Assembly (NCBI GenBank): GCA_016720925.1
Contig: JADKJR010000006.1
Span: 291,601 to 355,600 of the forward strand
Direction of reading: 5' to 3'
Origin: Betaproteobacteria bacterium
Lineage (GTDB): Bacteria > Pseudomonadota > Gammaproteobacteria > Burkholderiales > Usitatibacteraceae
Length of the DNA stretch: 64,000 nucleotides
Shown: positions 48,565 to 57,552 of the stretch, piece by piece
How the letters are laid out: each line of letters opens with the position of its first letter
Position numbering within the stretch: the stretch's first letter is position 1
The notes under the pieces: generated by a model
The model's input: the letters and a program-made list of their open reading frames with translations, nothing else
Told to the model about the DNA's origin: nothing
Database searches by the model: none
Position numbers and translations under genes: made by a program

Positions 48565-51500
48565 ATGATCAATAACAATCGGGTTCGCCTCTCAAAGCTT
48601 GCCTTTGCCGTCGCGCTTGCCATGAGTACCGTACCGGCCTTCGCGCAAAATACGACCTCCGCGATTGGCGGACGCATTACTGGCATTGACGGCAAGGCCG
48701 TCTCCGGCGCGCAAGTGACCGTCCTCCACCAGGAGTCCGGTTCGATCAGCAACCTCACCACCGATGCCGAGGGACGCTATCTGGCGCGAGGTCTGCGCAC
48801 CGGTGGTCCGTACACGATCACCATCACCAAGGATGGTGTAGTCGAAAAACGTGAGAACGTCTTCCTGCAGCTCGCGGAAACGGCAAGCGTAGACGCCAAG
48901 CTAGGTGGTGCGACTCAGGCGATCGATACCATTGTCGTGACCGGCCAAAACGTCGGCTCGGATAAATTCAGCAACACCTCAATGGGCGCTACCACCAGCA
49001 TCGGTCGCGCCGAACTCGACGCTTTTGCATCGGTGCAGCGCAACCTGCAAGACTATGCTCGTATCGATCCGCGCATTTCGCAGACCGACAAAGAGCGCGG
49101 CGAAATTTCCGCTGGCGGCCAGAACTCACGCTACAACTCGCTGACCATCGACGGCGTCACCACAAGTGACACGTTTGGCCTGGAATCGAACAATGCGCCG
49201 ACCGCCAAGCAGCCCATATCCATCGATGCGATCCAGTCGGTGCAGATCAACGTGTCCAACTACGACGTGACCCAGAAAGGCTACACCGGCGCGAATATCA
49301 ATGCGGTCACCAAGTCGGGAACCAATGAGTTCAAGGGCAGCGTGTACTACGTCACCCGCGATGACAAACTTGTCGGCCAGCGTTACAACCGCACATCCGA
49401 CGCCTATGTCGACGCCCCGGCATTCAAGGAAAAGACCACGGGTGCCACCCTTGGCGGCCCGATCATCAAGGACAAACTCTTTTTCTTCGCCGCCTACGAA
49501 GAGCTGGAAAGCACTCGCGCTGCGCCGGATTTTGGCCCCATCGGCACCGTCACCAGCACTACCGTCCCTGTGACCCCGGGGTTTATTACCGCCGCCGCCG
49601 CGCTCGCCTCCAGCCAGTACGGGTTGAATATCGGCACGGCCAGTACCAACAACGGCGCCAAGTTGCTGGTAAAGGATACATTGCTCAAACTCGACTGGAA
49701 CATCAACGCGCAACATCGCGCCAGTGTTCGTTACGCCAAGACGGAACAGACCGAGCCGCAGTTCCCTGATTTCTTTCCCAATCAGCTGACCTTGAGCTCG
49801 CATTTGTATACGCAGGTCAAAGAAATTGAAACGATCGTGGGCCAATGGTTTGCTGACTGGACGCCAACGTTTTCGACCGAGGCCAAGTTTTCGACTCGCG
49901 ACTACAAGAGCAAACCGGTCAATACGGTGGACACGCCTGAAATCAAGCTGAATGTCACGGGACCGCTGCCGGCCGGCGCGCCTGCCTCGTTCGGTACGGG
50001 TACCCGCGGCATCATTTTCGGAACGGAACGCAGCCGTCATTTCAATAATCTGGCGACCGAAACGCAGGACATGTACCTTGGTGCAAACTGGACTCGCGGT
50101 ACACACGAATTGAAATTCGGTTCCGACTATAGCGACAACAAGATTTTCAACGCTTTCCTGCAAAACACCAAAGGCAACTACACGTTTGCCTGCGTAAACA
50201 GCAGCGCCACCTACGTATATACGCTCGGTGCCGTTAACTGCGCAACATCGTCACCTGCCGTTATCGAGCAAGCTGTGCTGGAAAACTTCAGCCGCGGTCG
50301 TCCCACCGCCTATACCGTGCAGGTTGCGGCGCCGGGCAAAACGCTCACCGATGGTGTGGCGAACTTTACCCTTAAGAACCTGGGTGTTTTCCTGCAAGAC
50401 ACCTGGTCCATCAACAGCAATTTGACCGTTTCTGCCGGTGTACGTCTCGATTCCCTGAGTATCCCGGAGAAGCCGCCCGCAAACGCTGCGGCGGCAGTCG
50501 CACCCGTTAAGGGAAGCGTTTCCGGCAATACCATTACGAGCGCGACAGGTGGGTTCGGTCTGGACAATACCCGGACGATTGACGGCAGTGATCTGGTCCA
50601 GCCGCGTGTTGGTTTCAACTACACCTTCGATACCAGCCGCGCCACGCAATTGCGCGGTGGCTTCGGGCTGTTTCAGGGCGCCGCGGCCAACGTCTGGTTT
50701 GCCAATCAATTCCAGAATGCGGGCGTAGCGACCCGTGTTATTACCTGCACGACCGCCACTTGTCCGACAAGTGGATTCTTCAGCGCTAACCCGCTGACCC
50801 AACCGACCAATGTCCCGGGCACACCACCAGCCGCTTCAGTCGACTTTGTGGATCCCAACATGGGCCAGCCGTCGGTTTGGAAAGCAAATCTGGGCTTCGA
50901 GCATGAATTACCATTCGGTGGTGTGGTGTTCGGAATGGAGTACCTGTACACCAAGACGAAACAAGGCGTCTTCTACCAGAATCTAAACATTGGTGAACCA
51001 ACCCGAACTGGTACGGATGGCCGCCAACTGTTCTATTCGCCGCAATCGTATGCGGCGAATTGCTGGGGTCCTGGGGCAAACTGTGCCGGCTTCGGCAACA
51101 CCGCACTACGGAACCGTAGCTTCGCAAATGTGTTGCTGGCCACAGGAACAGACAAGGGCCGTGGCAATTTGGCAACCGTCTCGTTGAGCCGTCCGATGTC
51201 CAAGGGCTGGGGTTGGTCCTTGTCTTATACATACACGGATGCGACCGAAGTGAGCCCGTTGACTTCTTCGGTAGCGTTCTCGAATTTCCAGTCGCGCTCG
51301 ATCTTCAATCCAAACGAAGAAGTGGCCGCCAACTCGGCCTATCTGGTGAAGAGCCGTGCAAATGGTACGCTCAACTGGCAACACAACTTTTTCGGCAGCT
51401 ACAAGACATCTGTCGGCTTGTTTGCCGAAGTACGTAGAGGCAAGCCGTATAGCTGGACCTATGAGAATGATTTGAACGGTGACGGTACTGCCGGCAATGA

Positions 51501-51975
51501 CTTGATGTACATTCCGACGGGTCCGGGATCTGGCGAGGTGATATTTTCGGGCGATAGCGCCACGGATCGCCGCGTCGAGTCAGCCTTCTGGGCATTCGTG
51601 AATTCACAGCCGACTTTGCGTGATGCAAGGGGAAGGGTAGTTGAACGCAATTCCGCCTTTGCGCCGTGGACCAATAGCTTCGATCTGCGCATTAGCCAGG
51701 AATTGCCGGGCTTGCTCAAGAAGCACAAGTCTGTGTTCGTGCTTGACCTGCTCAACGTTGGCAACATGATCAACAAGAAATGGGGCCAAATTGATGAAGT
51801 GGCCTTCCAGTCGGCAGGCGGTTTGGCGCGCAGTTTTGTTCAATTTGGTGGTCTGGATGCCAGCGGCAAGTACATCTACCGCATGACCGGTGTTACGACC
51901 GAGGATTTTGTTACCCGTCAGGCACGCGGCGAATCGCAATGGGCGGTGCAGGCAACATTCCGCTACGAGTTCTAA
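48565..51975 (+). CDS. TonB-dependent receptor with carboxypeptidase-regulatory-like N-terminal domain (Oar-like)
   Basis: An 1136-residue outer-membrane protein. It has a signal peptide (cleavage near AFAQN), a transthyretin-like carboxypeptidase regulatory domain (about 30-115: SAIGGRITGIDGKAVSGAQVTVLHQESG...GRYLARGL), then TIVVTGQN leading into a plug domain (ISAGGQNSRYNSLTIDGVTTSD) and a long 22-strand-type barrel ending with the aromatic FRYEF required for outer-membrane insertion. The family includes Oar of Myxococcus and many receptors of unknown substrate. The 5' leader is long, and a factor-independent terminator follows the stop. Confidence 0.92.
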   Translation: MINNNRVRLSKLAFAVALAMSTVPAFAQNTTSAIGGRITGIDGKAVSGAQVTVLHQESGSISNLTTDAEGRYLARGLRTGGPYTITITKDGVVEKRENVFLQLAETASVDAKLGGATQAIDTIVVTGQNVGSDKFSNTSMGATTSIGRAELDAFASVQRNLQDYARIDPRISQTDKERGEISAGGQNSRYNSLTIDGVTTSDTFGLESNNAPTAKQPISIDAIQSVQINVSNYDVTQKGYTGANINAVTKSGTNEFKGSVYYVTRDDKLVGQRYNRTSDAYVDAPAFKEKTTGATLGGPIIKDKLFFFAAYEELESTRAAPDFGPIGTVTSTTVPVTPGFITAAAALASSQYGLNIGTASTNNGAKLLVKDTLLKLDWNINAQHRASVRYAKTEQTEPQFPDFFPNQLTLSSHLYTQVKEIETIVGQWFADWTPTFSTEAKFSTRDYKSKPVNTVDTPEIKLNVTGPLPAGAPASFGTGTRGIIFGTERSRHFNNLATETQDMYLGANWTRGTHELKFGSDYSDNKIFNAFLQNTKGNYTFACVNSSATYVYTLGAVNCATSSPAVIEQAVLENFSRGRPTAYTVQVAAPGKTLTDGVANFTLKNLGVFLQDTWSINSNLTVSAGVRLDSLSIPEKPPANAAAAVAPVKGSVSGNTITSATGGFGLDNTRTIDGSDLVQPRVGFNYTFDTSRATQLRGGFGLFQGAAANVWFANQFQNAGVATRVITCTTATCPTSGFFSANPLTQPTNVPGTPPAASVDFVDPNMGQPSVWKANLGFEHELPFGGVVFGMEYLYTKTKQGVFYQNLNIGEPTRTGTDGRQLFYSPQSYAANCWGPGANCAGFGNTALRNRSFANVLLATGTDKGRGNLATVSLSRPMSKGWGWSLSYTYTDATEVSPLTSSVAFSNFQSRSIFNPNEEVAANSAYLVKSRANGTLNWQHNFFGSYKTSVGLFAEVRRGKPYSWTYENDLNGDGTAGNDLMYIPTGPGSGEVIFSGDSATDRRVESAFWAFVNSQPTLRDARGRVVERNSAFAPWTNSFDLRISQELPGLLKKHKSVFVLDLLNVGNMINKKWGQIDEVAFQSAGGLARSFVQFGGLDASGKYIYRMTGVTTEDFVTRQARGESQWAVQATFRYEF

Positions 51976-52004
51976 TTCCAGCACACCCTGTTGCGCGACA
52001 AAAA

Positions 52005-52034
52005 AACGGCCGGTGGGAACACTGGCCGTTTTCA
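52005..52034 (+). terminator. Intrinsic terminator after the TonB receptor
   Basis: AACGGCCGGTG pairs with CACTGGCCGTT (one G-T pair) across a GGAA loop and is followed by TTCATTT. A-rich DNA precedes it, so it could act in both directions. Confidence 0.8.
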
Positions 52035-52189
52035 TTTGAAGCGGCGCGGTGCTTGCCCCACCACTGCGCGCCTTTCATTGATCGCACTCTTTCACACCGG
52101 TGCGGGCCACGGGACTTCCGATGAACCACATTTACATTCAATGCGGCGGCATTGCCGGTTCTCGTTCGGGTGAAAGGTATAATTCCGTT

Positions 52190-52849
52190 GTGAAGCAACT
52201 CGTTCTGGACCTCATCCCCATCCCCGCGCCCACGCTTACCAATTTCGTTGCGGGCCGAAATGTCGAGGCGCTGGCGGCCTTGCGCGGCCAACTGGATACG
52301 GCGCCGGGAACTTCCGCCAAAATTCTTTACCTGTGGGGCGTTGCCGGCAGTGGCAAATCGCACCTCATCAAGGCTTGTCAGGGGTTCGGTTATGCGACTC
52401 TGTCGCCAGAGACGCCTGTCGGCAAACCGGACGCCGCAATCCACTATGCCATCGATGACGCCCAGTCGCTGAACGGCGACTCGCAGCAGGCATTATTCGA
52501 TTTGATCAACCGTCAGCATATGACATCGGGCGTGTTGGTCGCCTCAGGCAATGCCGCACCCCGTGATTTGACGCTGCGTCGCGATCTGGCGTCGCGACTC
52601 GGTAGCGGCCTGGTGTTTCAGTTGCACCCGCTGTCGGATTCCGAGAAGGCCGAAGCGCTGCATGCGCATGCGCGTACGCGCGGATTCGCGCTGCGCGAAG
52701 AAGTGGTTGGCTATCTTCTTCGCCATGCCCGTCGTGATATGGCATCGTTAATCCAGATGCTTGACGCACTGGACCAGTATTCACTGGAAACCAGCCGTGA
52801 AATCACGCTGCCGTTGCTGAAACAAATGTCGCAGCCCTCACTGGTGTGA
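52190..52849 (+). CDS. hda: DnaA regulatory inactivator Hda
   Basis: A 219-residue AAA+ protein related to DnaA domain III that, with the sliding clamp, promotes ATP hydrolysis by DnaA. The GTG start gives MKQLVLDLIP, whose QLVLDL at 3-8 is the clamp-binding motif expected at the very N terminus, so the longer frame from 52100 is rejected. Walker A is GVAGSGKSH at 50-58, the Walker B equivalent is in YAIDDAQSL, and the arginine-finger region is LRRDLASRLGSGLVFQLHPL. GAAAGG and a TATAAT-like sequence lie just upstream of the start. Confidence 0.9.
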   Translation: MKQLVLDLIPIPAPTLTNFVAGRNVEALAALRGQLDTAPGTSAKILYLWGVAGSGKSHLIKACQGFGYATLSPETPVGKPDAAIHYAIDDAQSLNGDSQQALFDLINRQHMTSGVLVASGNAAPRDLTLRRDLASRLGSGLVFQLHPLSDSEKAEALHAHARTRGFALREEVVGYLLRHARRDMASLIQMLDALDQYSLETSREITLPLLKQMSQPSLV

Positions 52850-52856
52850 AACCAAC

Positions 52857-53513
52857 ATGAATCTCGCGCTCTTCGATCTTGACTACACATTGCTGAATGG
52901 CGACAGCGATCATGCGTGGGGCCAATTCCTGGTCGAGGCAGGCGTCGTCGATGGCGACGTCTTCAAGAAGAAGAACGATGAATTCTGGGCACAGTACAAG
53001 GCAGGCACCCTGAACGTCCACGAGTACCTGGCATTTGCCTTGTCGATGCTCGCGGGCAAGACGCCCGAAGAACTGAAGCCGCTGCATGATGGATATATGG
53101 CGAAAAAAATCGAACCCATGGTCACGGCTGCCGCGCTGGCGCTCGTGGCTCAACATAAAGATGATTTGTGCGCGGTCGTGACCGCGACCAATTCCTTTGT
53201 CACCACCCCTATTGCCGAGCGATTCGGCGTGCCACATCTGATCGCGTGCGTGGCTGAAATCGCCGATGGACGCTACACTGGCAAGGTATCAGGCTTGCCA
53301 TCGTTTCGCGAAGGGAAAGTGACCCGCGTCGAACAGTGGCTTTCCTCGTTGGGCAAGAAGATGTCTGATTTCGAGCGCTGTTATTTTTACAGCGATTCAC
53401 TGAACGACTTGCCACTGCTGAGCGTGGTGAGTCACCCCGTCGCCGTCAATCCCGATGCCACCCTGCGTGAGCATGCGCTCACCCAGGGTTGGCCGATTCT
53501 TTCTCTTCATTGA
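52857..53513 (+). CDS. HAD-IB family hydrolase (phosphoserine phosphatase-like)
   Basis: A 218-residue haloacid dehalogenase-type phosphatase. Motif I is LALFDLDYTLLNGDSD with the nucleophile and acid aspartates. Motif II is VVTATNSFVTTPIAERFGV, and motif IV is YFYSDSLNDLPLLSVV. The layout matches the HAD-IB group that includes SerB-like and histidinol-phosphate phosphatase-like enzymes found between hda and pcnB in betaproteobacteria. The substrate is not settled. It begins seven bases after hda. Confidence 0.88.
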   Translation: MNLALFDLDYTLLNGDSDHAWGQFLVEAGVVDGDVFKKKNDEFWAQYKAGTLNVHEYLAFALSMLAGKTPEELKPLHDGYMAKKIEPMVTAAALALVAQHKDDLCAVVTATNSFVTTPIAERFGVPHLIACVAEIADGRYTGKVSGLPSFREGKVTRVEQWLSSLGKKMSDFERCYFYSDSLNDLPLLSVVSHPVAVNPDATLREHALTQGWPILSLH

Positions 53514-53540
53514 TGCGCCCGCGCTGATTGCACATTACTC

Positions 53541-55004
53541 GTGATAAAAAAATTCATACAAAGAGTGTTTGGAAGCACCAAGGCTGCGAACCCGGCCAAT
53601 GCCGACGACGCGCGCAGGGCGCGCGCTTCCGGGACCAAGGCAGCCAAGCCGGGCAAACCGGCAAATGGGGGCTGGCGGATCTATTCGCAGCCGGAACACG
53701 GTATCCATCGCGATGATCTTTCCGAATCCGCCATCACGGTATGCGAGGGCCTGCAGCGCGCAGGGTACAAGGCGTTCGTCGTCGGCGGCGCCGTGCGCGA
53801 TCTGCTGCTGGGGCGCCATCCAAAAGATTTTGACGTCGCAACCGATGCCACGCCCGAACAGGTGCGCGGCGTGTTCCGGCGTGCGCGCATCATCGGCCGG
53901 CGATTCCGTCTCGTGCATGTAATGTTTCGCGATGAAACGATCGAGGTCTCCACGTTTCGTTCGAGCCATACCGATCCGGAAGCCGACGATAGTAACGCCC
54001 GTTCTGACGAACACGGCCGGTTGCTGCGCGACAACGTGTTCGGTAATCAGGAAGAGGACGCCATCCGCCGCGATTTCACCATGAACGCGCTGTTCTATGA
54101 TCCGGAACGCGAAGAGGTGTGGGACTTCGTGCACGGCGTCGCCGATATCCAGAAAAAGCGTGTGGTCATGATCGGCGATCCCGAGGCGCGCTATCGGGAA
54201 GATCCGGTGCGCATGCTGAGAGCGGCGCGGCTGGCGTCAAAGCTGGAGTTTGCCATCGACACCGCGACCGAAAAGCCGATCGCGACCCTGGCGCCATTGC
54301 TTGACAACGTTCCGACCGCGCGACTGTTCGATGAAATGGTGAAGCTGCTGTTTTCCGGGCACGCACTGGTCGGTCTCGCCAAGTTGCGAAAGCTCGGGTT
54401 GCATCTGGGTTTGCTGCCGGTGCTGGACCGATTGTTTGACGATCCATTGACGCGGCCATTCATCACGCTCGCTCTGGAGCGTACCGATCAGCGCATCGCG
54501 GCGGACAAGGGCGTGTCGCCCGCGTTTCTCTTTGCGGCGCTGTTCTGGCACCCGATGGTGGCGCGCTGGCAGCATCTCGAAGCCGGTGGCGTGCGCACCG
54601 CGCAGGCCATGCATGAGGCGATGGATGACGTGCTCGACGAGGCACGAAAGACACTCGCCATTCCCCGTCGCCTTGATCCGCTGATCAAGGAGCTGTGGCT
54701 CGCGCAACCGCGATTCCTGCAGCGTTCCCAAGTCAAGGCATATCGCAACCTCAGCCATCCGCGCTTTCGCGCGAGTTATGATTTCTTTGCGCTGCGCGCC
54801 GAAGCGGGTGATGCCGACAAGGAAATCGCCGCATGGTGGGAGCGATTCCAGTTCGCCGATGATGCCGTGCGCGAATCGATGTTATTGCCGGACGACGAAC
54901 CGAAAAAAAGCAAGCGCCGCCGCCGCAAGAAAAAACCTGCCCAGCCGGGATCATCCGCGGGCGCGCCGGACGCTGGCACCGACTCATCATCGGGCGAAAG
55001 CTAG
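53541..55004 (+). CDS. pcnB: Poly(A) polymerase I / polynucleotide adenylyltransferase PcnB
   Basis: A 487-residue nucleotidyltransferase that adds poly(A) tails to RNA, marking it for decay. A GTG start gives MIKKFIQRVFG. The catalytic head has FVVGGAVRDLLLGRHPKDFDVATDATPEQVRGVFRRARIIGRRFRLVHV; further landmarks are EDAIRRDFTMNALFYDP and the flexible loop GDPEARYREDPVRMLRAARLASKL. The C terminus is a basic tail (KKSKRRRRKKK), as in E. coli PAP I. CCA-adding enzymes share the head, but the tail and the neighbours hda and folK favour PcnB. Confidence 0.93.
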   Translation: MIKKFIQRVFGSTKAANPANADDARRARASGTKAAKPGKPANGGWRIYSQPEHGIHRDDLSESAITVCEGLQRAGYKAFVVGGAVRDLLLGRHPKDFDVATDATPEQVRGVFRRARIIGRRFRLVHVMFRDETIEVSTFRSSHTDPEADDSNARSDEHGRLLRDNVFGNQEEDAIRRDFTMNALFYDPEREEVWDFVHGVADIQKKRVVMIGDPEARYREDPVRMLRAARLASKLEFAIDTATEKPIATLAPLLDNVPTARLFDEMVKLLFSGHALVGLAKLRKLGLHLGLLPVLDRLFDDPLTRPFITLALERTDQRIAADKGVSPAFLFAALFWHPMVARWQHLEAGGVRTAQAMHEAMDDVLDEARKTLAIPRRLDPLIKELWLAQPRFLQRSQVKAYRNLSHPRFRASYDFFALRAEAGDADKEIAAWWERFQFADDAVRESMLLPDDEPKKSKRRRRKKKPAQPGSSAGAPDAGTDSSSGES

Positions 55005-55017
55005 GGTAAAGCCACCC

Positions 55018-55536
55018 ATGGCGCTCTCTCCCGCCGCGCTGCTGGCGATACGCTCGACCGTCTTCATCGGACTGGGCAGCAACCTCGACTATCCCGAGGC
55101 GCAAGTCCAGACGGCGATCCACGAAATTGACGAAATTCCGGATGTCGAACTGGTGAAAGTATCGTCCCAGTATGAGACTGCGCCGGTCGGCATTACCGAC
55201 CAACCGCGTTTTATCAATGCCGTAGCACAGGTTGAGACGACCCTGTCGCCGCACGATCTGTTGCGGCGCTTGCTGGAAATCGAGCAGCGCCATGCACGGG
55301 TGCGAAAGGAGAAAAATGGGCCGCGGACGCTGGATCTCGACATACTCCTTTTCGGCGAGTCGCTTATCGACGATGACAGATTGACCACGCCTCACCCGCG
55401 TATGCACGAACGTGCGTTCGTTCTCGTGCCCCTGCTGGAAATCGCGCCGGACGTAAGTATTGCGGGCAAAGGTTGCGCGAAGGAGTTACTTTCAAAGCTG
55501 GATGCGAGCGGCGTCCATAAAGTGGGCAACTCATGA
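55018..55536 (+). CDS. folK: 2-amino-4-hydroxy-6-hydroxymethyldihydropteridine pyrophosphokinase FolK
   Basis: A 172-residue enzyme of folate synthesis that pyrophosphorylates hydroxymethyl-dihydropterin. Landmarks are VFIGLGSNLDYPEAQVQTAI, SSQYETAPVGITDQPRFINAVAQVET, LLEIEQRHARVRKEKNGPRTLDLDILLFG and PHPRMHERAFVLVPLLEIAPD. The ATG at 55018 is chosen; the longer frame upstream runs through pcnB. Its stop overlaps the next gene's start by four bases (ATGA). Confidence 0.95.
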   Translation: MALSPAALLAIRSTVFIGLGSNLDYPEAQVQTAIHEIDEIPDVELVKVSSQYETAPVGITDQPRFINAVAQVETTLSPHDLLRRLLEIEQRHARVRKEKNGPRTLDLDILLFGESLIDDDRLTTPHPRMHERAFVLVPLLEIAPDVSIAGKGCAKELLSKLDASGVHKVGNS

Positions 55537-56162
55537 AGTACCGGTATGTCGTTGTGGAAGGCCCGATCGGCAGTGGCAAAACAACGCTGGCGCGGCGGCT
55601 CTCAGAGCACTATGACGCCGAATTGATCATGGAAGAACCGGGTGCAAATCCGTTCCTTCCACTTTTCTATCGCGATATGAAACGCCACGCGCTCGCCACG
55701 CAGATGTTCTTCCTGTTTCAGCGCGTGAATCAATTGTCGGCGATCCGGCAACCGGATCTCTTCGAGCGCAAGATCATCGCTGACTACATGCTGGCCAAGG
55801 ATCGGTTGTTCGCCAAGCTGACCCTCGACGACAACGAATTCAGCCTGTATTCGCAGCTCTACAATCATTTGCGGCCACAGGCACCCACCCCGGACCTCGT
55901 GATATATCTTCAGACCTCGGTGGAGCACTTGATGGCGCGGATTCAGCGGCGCGGCCGGCCAATGGAAAAAAGCATCAGCGAAGACTATATGATGCGTTTA
56001 TCCGAATCCTACACCCGCCATTTCTACGAGTATTCCGAATCGCCGCTGTTGATCGTTAATAGCGACCGCTTCGATTTTGCAGAAAATCGCGAACATTTCG
56101 GGATGCTGGTGAGTCGTATAGAATCGCTGCGCGGTATGCGCGAATACTTTAACGCGGCCTGA
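55533..56162 (+). CDS. Deoxynucleoside kinase (dGK/dAK type)
   Basis: A 209-residue deoxynucleoside kinase for salvage of purine or other deoxynucleosides. The P-loop is EGPIGSGKTTLARRL at about 9-23. Other landmarks are EEPGANPFLPLFYRDMKRHALATQMFFLFQR, the ERKIIADYMLAKDRLFA segment corresponding to the DRS region, and the lid RIQRRGRPMEKSISEDYMMRLSESY. Such a kinase commonly follows folK and precedes panB in betaproteobacteria; here panC follows directly without panB. Confidence 0.92.
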   Translation: MKYRYVVVEGPIGSGKTTLARRLSEHYDAELIMEEPGANPFLPLFYRDMKRHALATQMFFLFQRVNQLSAIRQPDLFERKIIADYMLAKDRLFAKLTLDDNEFSLYSQLYNHLRPQAPTPDLVIYLQTSVEHLMARIQRRGRPMEKSISEDYMMRLSESYTRHFYEYSESPLLIVNSDRFDFAENREHFGMLVSRIESLRGMREYFNAA

Positions 56163-56192
56163 ACGCTGCCACCTCCACAACATTGCCCGAAC

Positions 56193-57032
56193 ATGGACGT
56201 CATACATACAGTCGCCGAGCTTCGTGCGCGCCTCAAGCGCGAGGATTCCATTGGTTTTGTGCCGACCATGGGTAACTTGCACGATGGACATATCGACCTC
56301 ACGCGGATCGTGCGTGATCGCGTCGAATGCGTGGTGGTGTCCATCTTCGTCAACCGCCTGCAGTTCGGACCGAAGGAAGACTTCGACAAATATCCCCGAA
56401 CCTTCACCGATGACTGCGATCGTTGCCGTGCAGCTGGCGTGGATGTCGTGTTCGCACCCGACGAAAAAGAGATGTATGGCGAACCGCAGACCTATCTGGT
56501 GGAGCCACCGGAGATCCAGCACATCCTTGATGGCCTGGTGCGTCCGGGGCACTTTCGCGGTGTGGCGACGGTGGTGCTGAAACTGTTCAACATGGTGCAG
56601 CCGCATGTCGCCCTGTTCGGCAAGAAGGATTACCAGCAATGCCGCGTGTTAAGCGACATGGTGCGCCAATTCAATTTGCCCGTGGAAATGATCCTGGCCG
56701 AAACGGTGCGGGCTAATGATGGCCTTGCGCTGTCGTCGCGCAATGCCTACCTGAGCGAGGCAGAACGTGCCGAGGCGCCACAGTTGTATGCCGCACTGAC
56801 GCGAATCAAGGCAGAGATCGGGGCAGGAAACCGCCGTTATGCCGAACTGGAAACAAACGCCACGAAAGCGCTTGCGGCGCGTGGCTGGCAGCCAGACTAC
56901 ATCGCCATCAGGCGGCAAAGCGATTTGCTTGTACCGGTACCAGGCGACACGGCGTTGGTGGTCCTGGCGGCAGCCCGGCTCGGCGCCCCGCGGCTCATCG
57001 ACAACATTGAGATATCGCTGCAAACAACTTGA
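56193..57032 (+). CDS. panC: Pantothenate synthetase PanC
   Basis: A 279-residue ATP-dependent ligase joining pantoate and beta-alanine. Landmarks are GFVPTMGNLHDGHIDLTRIV (HIGH-type motif with HDGH), VVVSIFVNRLQFGPKEDFDKYPRT, VRPGHFRGVATVVLKLFNMVQPHVALFGKKDYQQ and GLALSSRNAYLSEAERAEA. Aspartate replaces the usual glutamate in NLHEGH. The start follows the kinase stop by 30 bases. panB, usually adjacent, is not in the window. Confidence 0.95.
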   Translation: MDVIHTVAELRARLKREDSIGFVPTMGNLHDGHIDLTRIVRDRVECVVVSIFVNRLQFGPKEDFDKYPRTFTDDCDRCRAAGVDVVFAPDEKEMYGEPQTYLVEPPEIQHILDGLVRPGHFRGVATVVLKLFNMVQPHVALFGKKDYQQCRVLSDMVRQFNLPVEMILAETVRANDGLALSSRNAYLSEAERAEAPQLYAALTRIKAEIGAGNRRYAELETNATKALAARGWQPDYIAIRRQSDLLVPVPGDTALVVLAAARLGAPRLIDNIEISLQTT

Positions 57033-57132
57033 TCGGTATTGGCAGCATCGTCAAAGGCTGGCGCATCACGATCTGCCTTGTCGCTGCCCGCTGCGGTAGC
57101 GAGATGATATCTGCCCGCCTGGCAGGATCGTG

Positions 57133-57200
57133 AAAGCCAGTATTGGCGCGGCTTCTGGCGGCATTTATGCCTGATGGCCGCGCCGGTGCTGGTGTTTGGA
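57133..57200. repeat. Dispersed inverted repeat, family A copy 7
   Basis: Arms AGCCAGTATTGGCGCGGC and GCCGCGCCGGTGCTGGTG form an imperfect inverted pair around a core with GGCGGCATTTATGCC. It lies between panC and the DUF2249 gene. Confidence 0.75.
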
Positions 57201-57241
57201 TTTTTTTCGCGACGCCGCTGAACCAAGCCTTCGGAGATGAC

Positions 57242-57526
57242 ATGAAGATTATTGATGCGCGCAACCTGCCACCGCCCGAGCCATTCGAACGCATGCTCGA
57301 AGCGCTGGGCGAACTGCAACTCGGTGACAAGCTGAAATTGATCGTCCCCCACGAACCTGTGCCGTTATTCCGGTTCCTGCTACGCAACAACTATGCATAC
57401 CGCAGCGAGAACATCGCGCAGGGACATTGTGAGGTAGTCATGTGGGAACTGCCTGCGGAGGTTGCGCCCATTGAAGCCGAGAGCGGAGTTTCTGAAGGTC
57501 CAGACAAATCCGCACCTGCGAAATAG
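57242..57526 (+). CDS. DUF2249 domain protein
   Basis: A 94-residue protein of the DUF2249 family, which has a TusA-like fold: IIDARNLPPPEPFERMLEALGELQLGDKLKLIVPHEPVPLFRFLLRNNYAYRSE. The domain is often found in proteins tied to nitric oxide or sulfur metabolism, but its role is unknown. CGGAG precedes the ATG; the longer frame reads through the family A repeat and is rejected. It converges on the export-system permease gene. Confidence 0.85.
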   Translation: MKIIDARNLPPPEPFERMLEALGELQLGDKLKLIVPHEPVPLFRFLLRNNYAYRSENIAQGHCEVVMWELPAEVAPIEAESGVSEGPDKSAPAK

Positions 57527-57552
57527 GGGCGCTCTGCAACGTTCCGCGACAT

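Noticed and set aside
52100..52189. Longer Hda start
   Set aside because: The extra 30 residues have no family match; the clamp-binding motif needs to be at the N terminus, which the GTG at 52190 provides.
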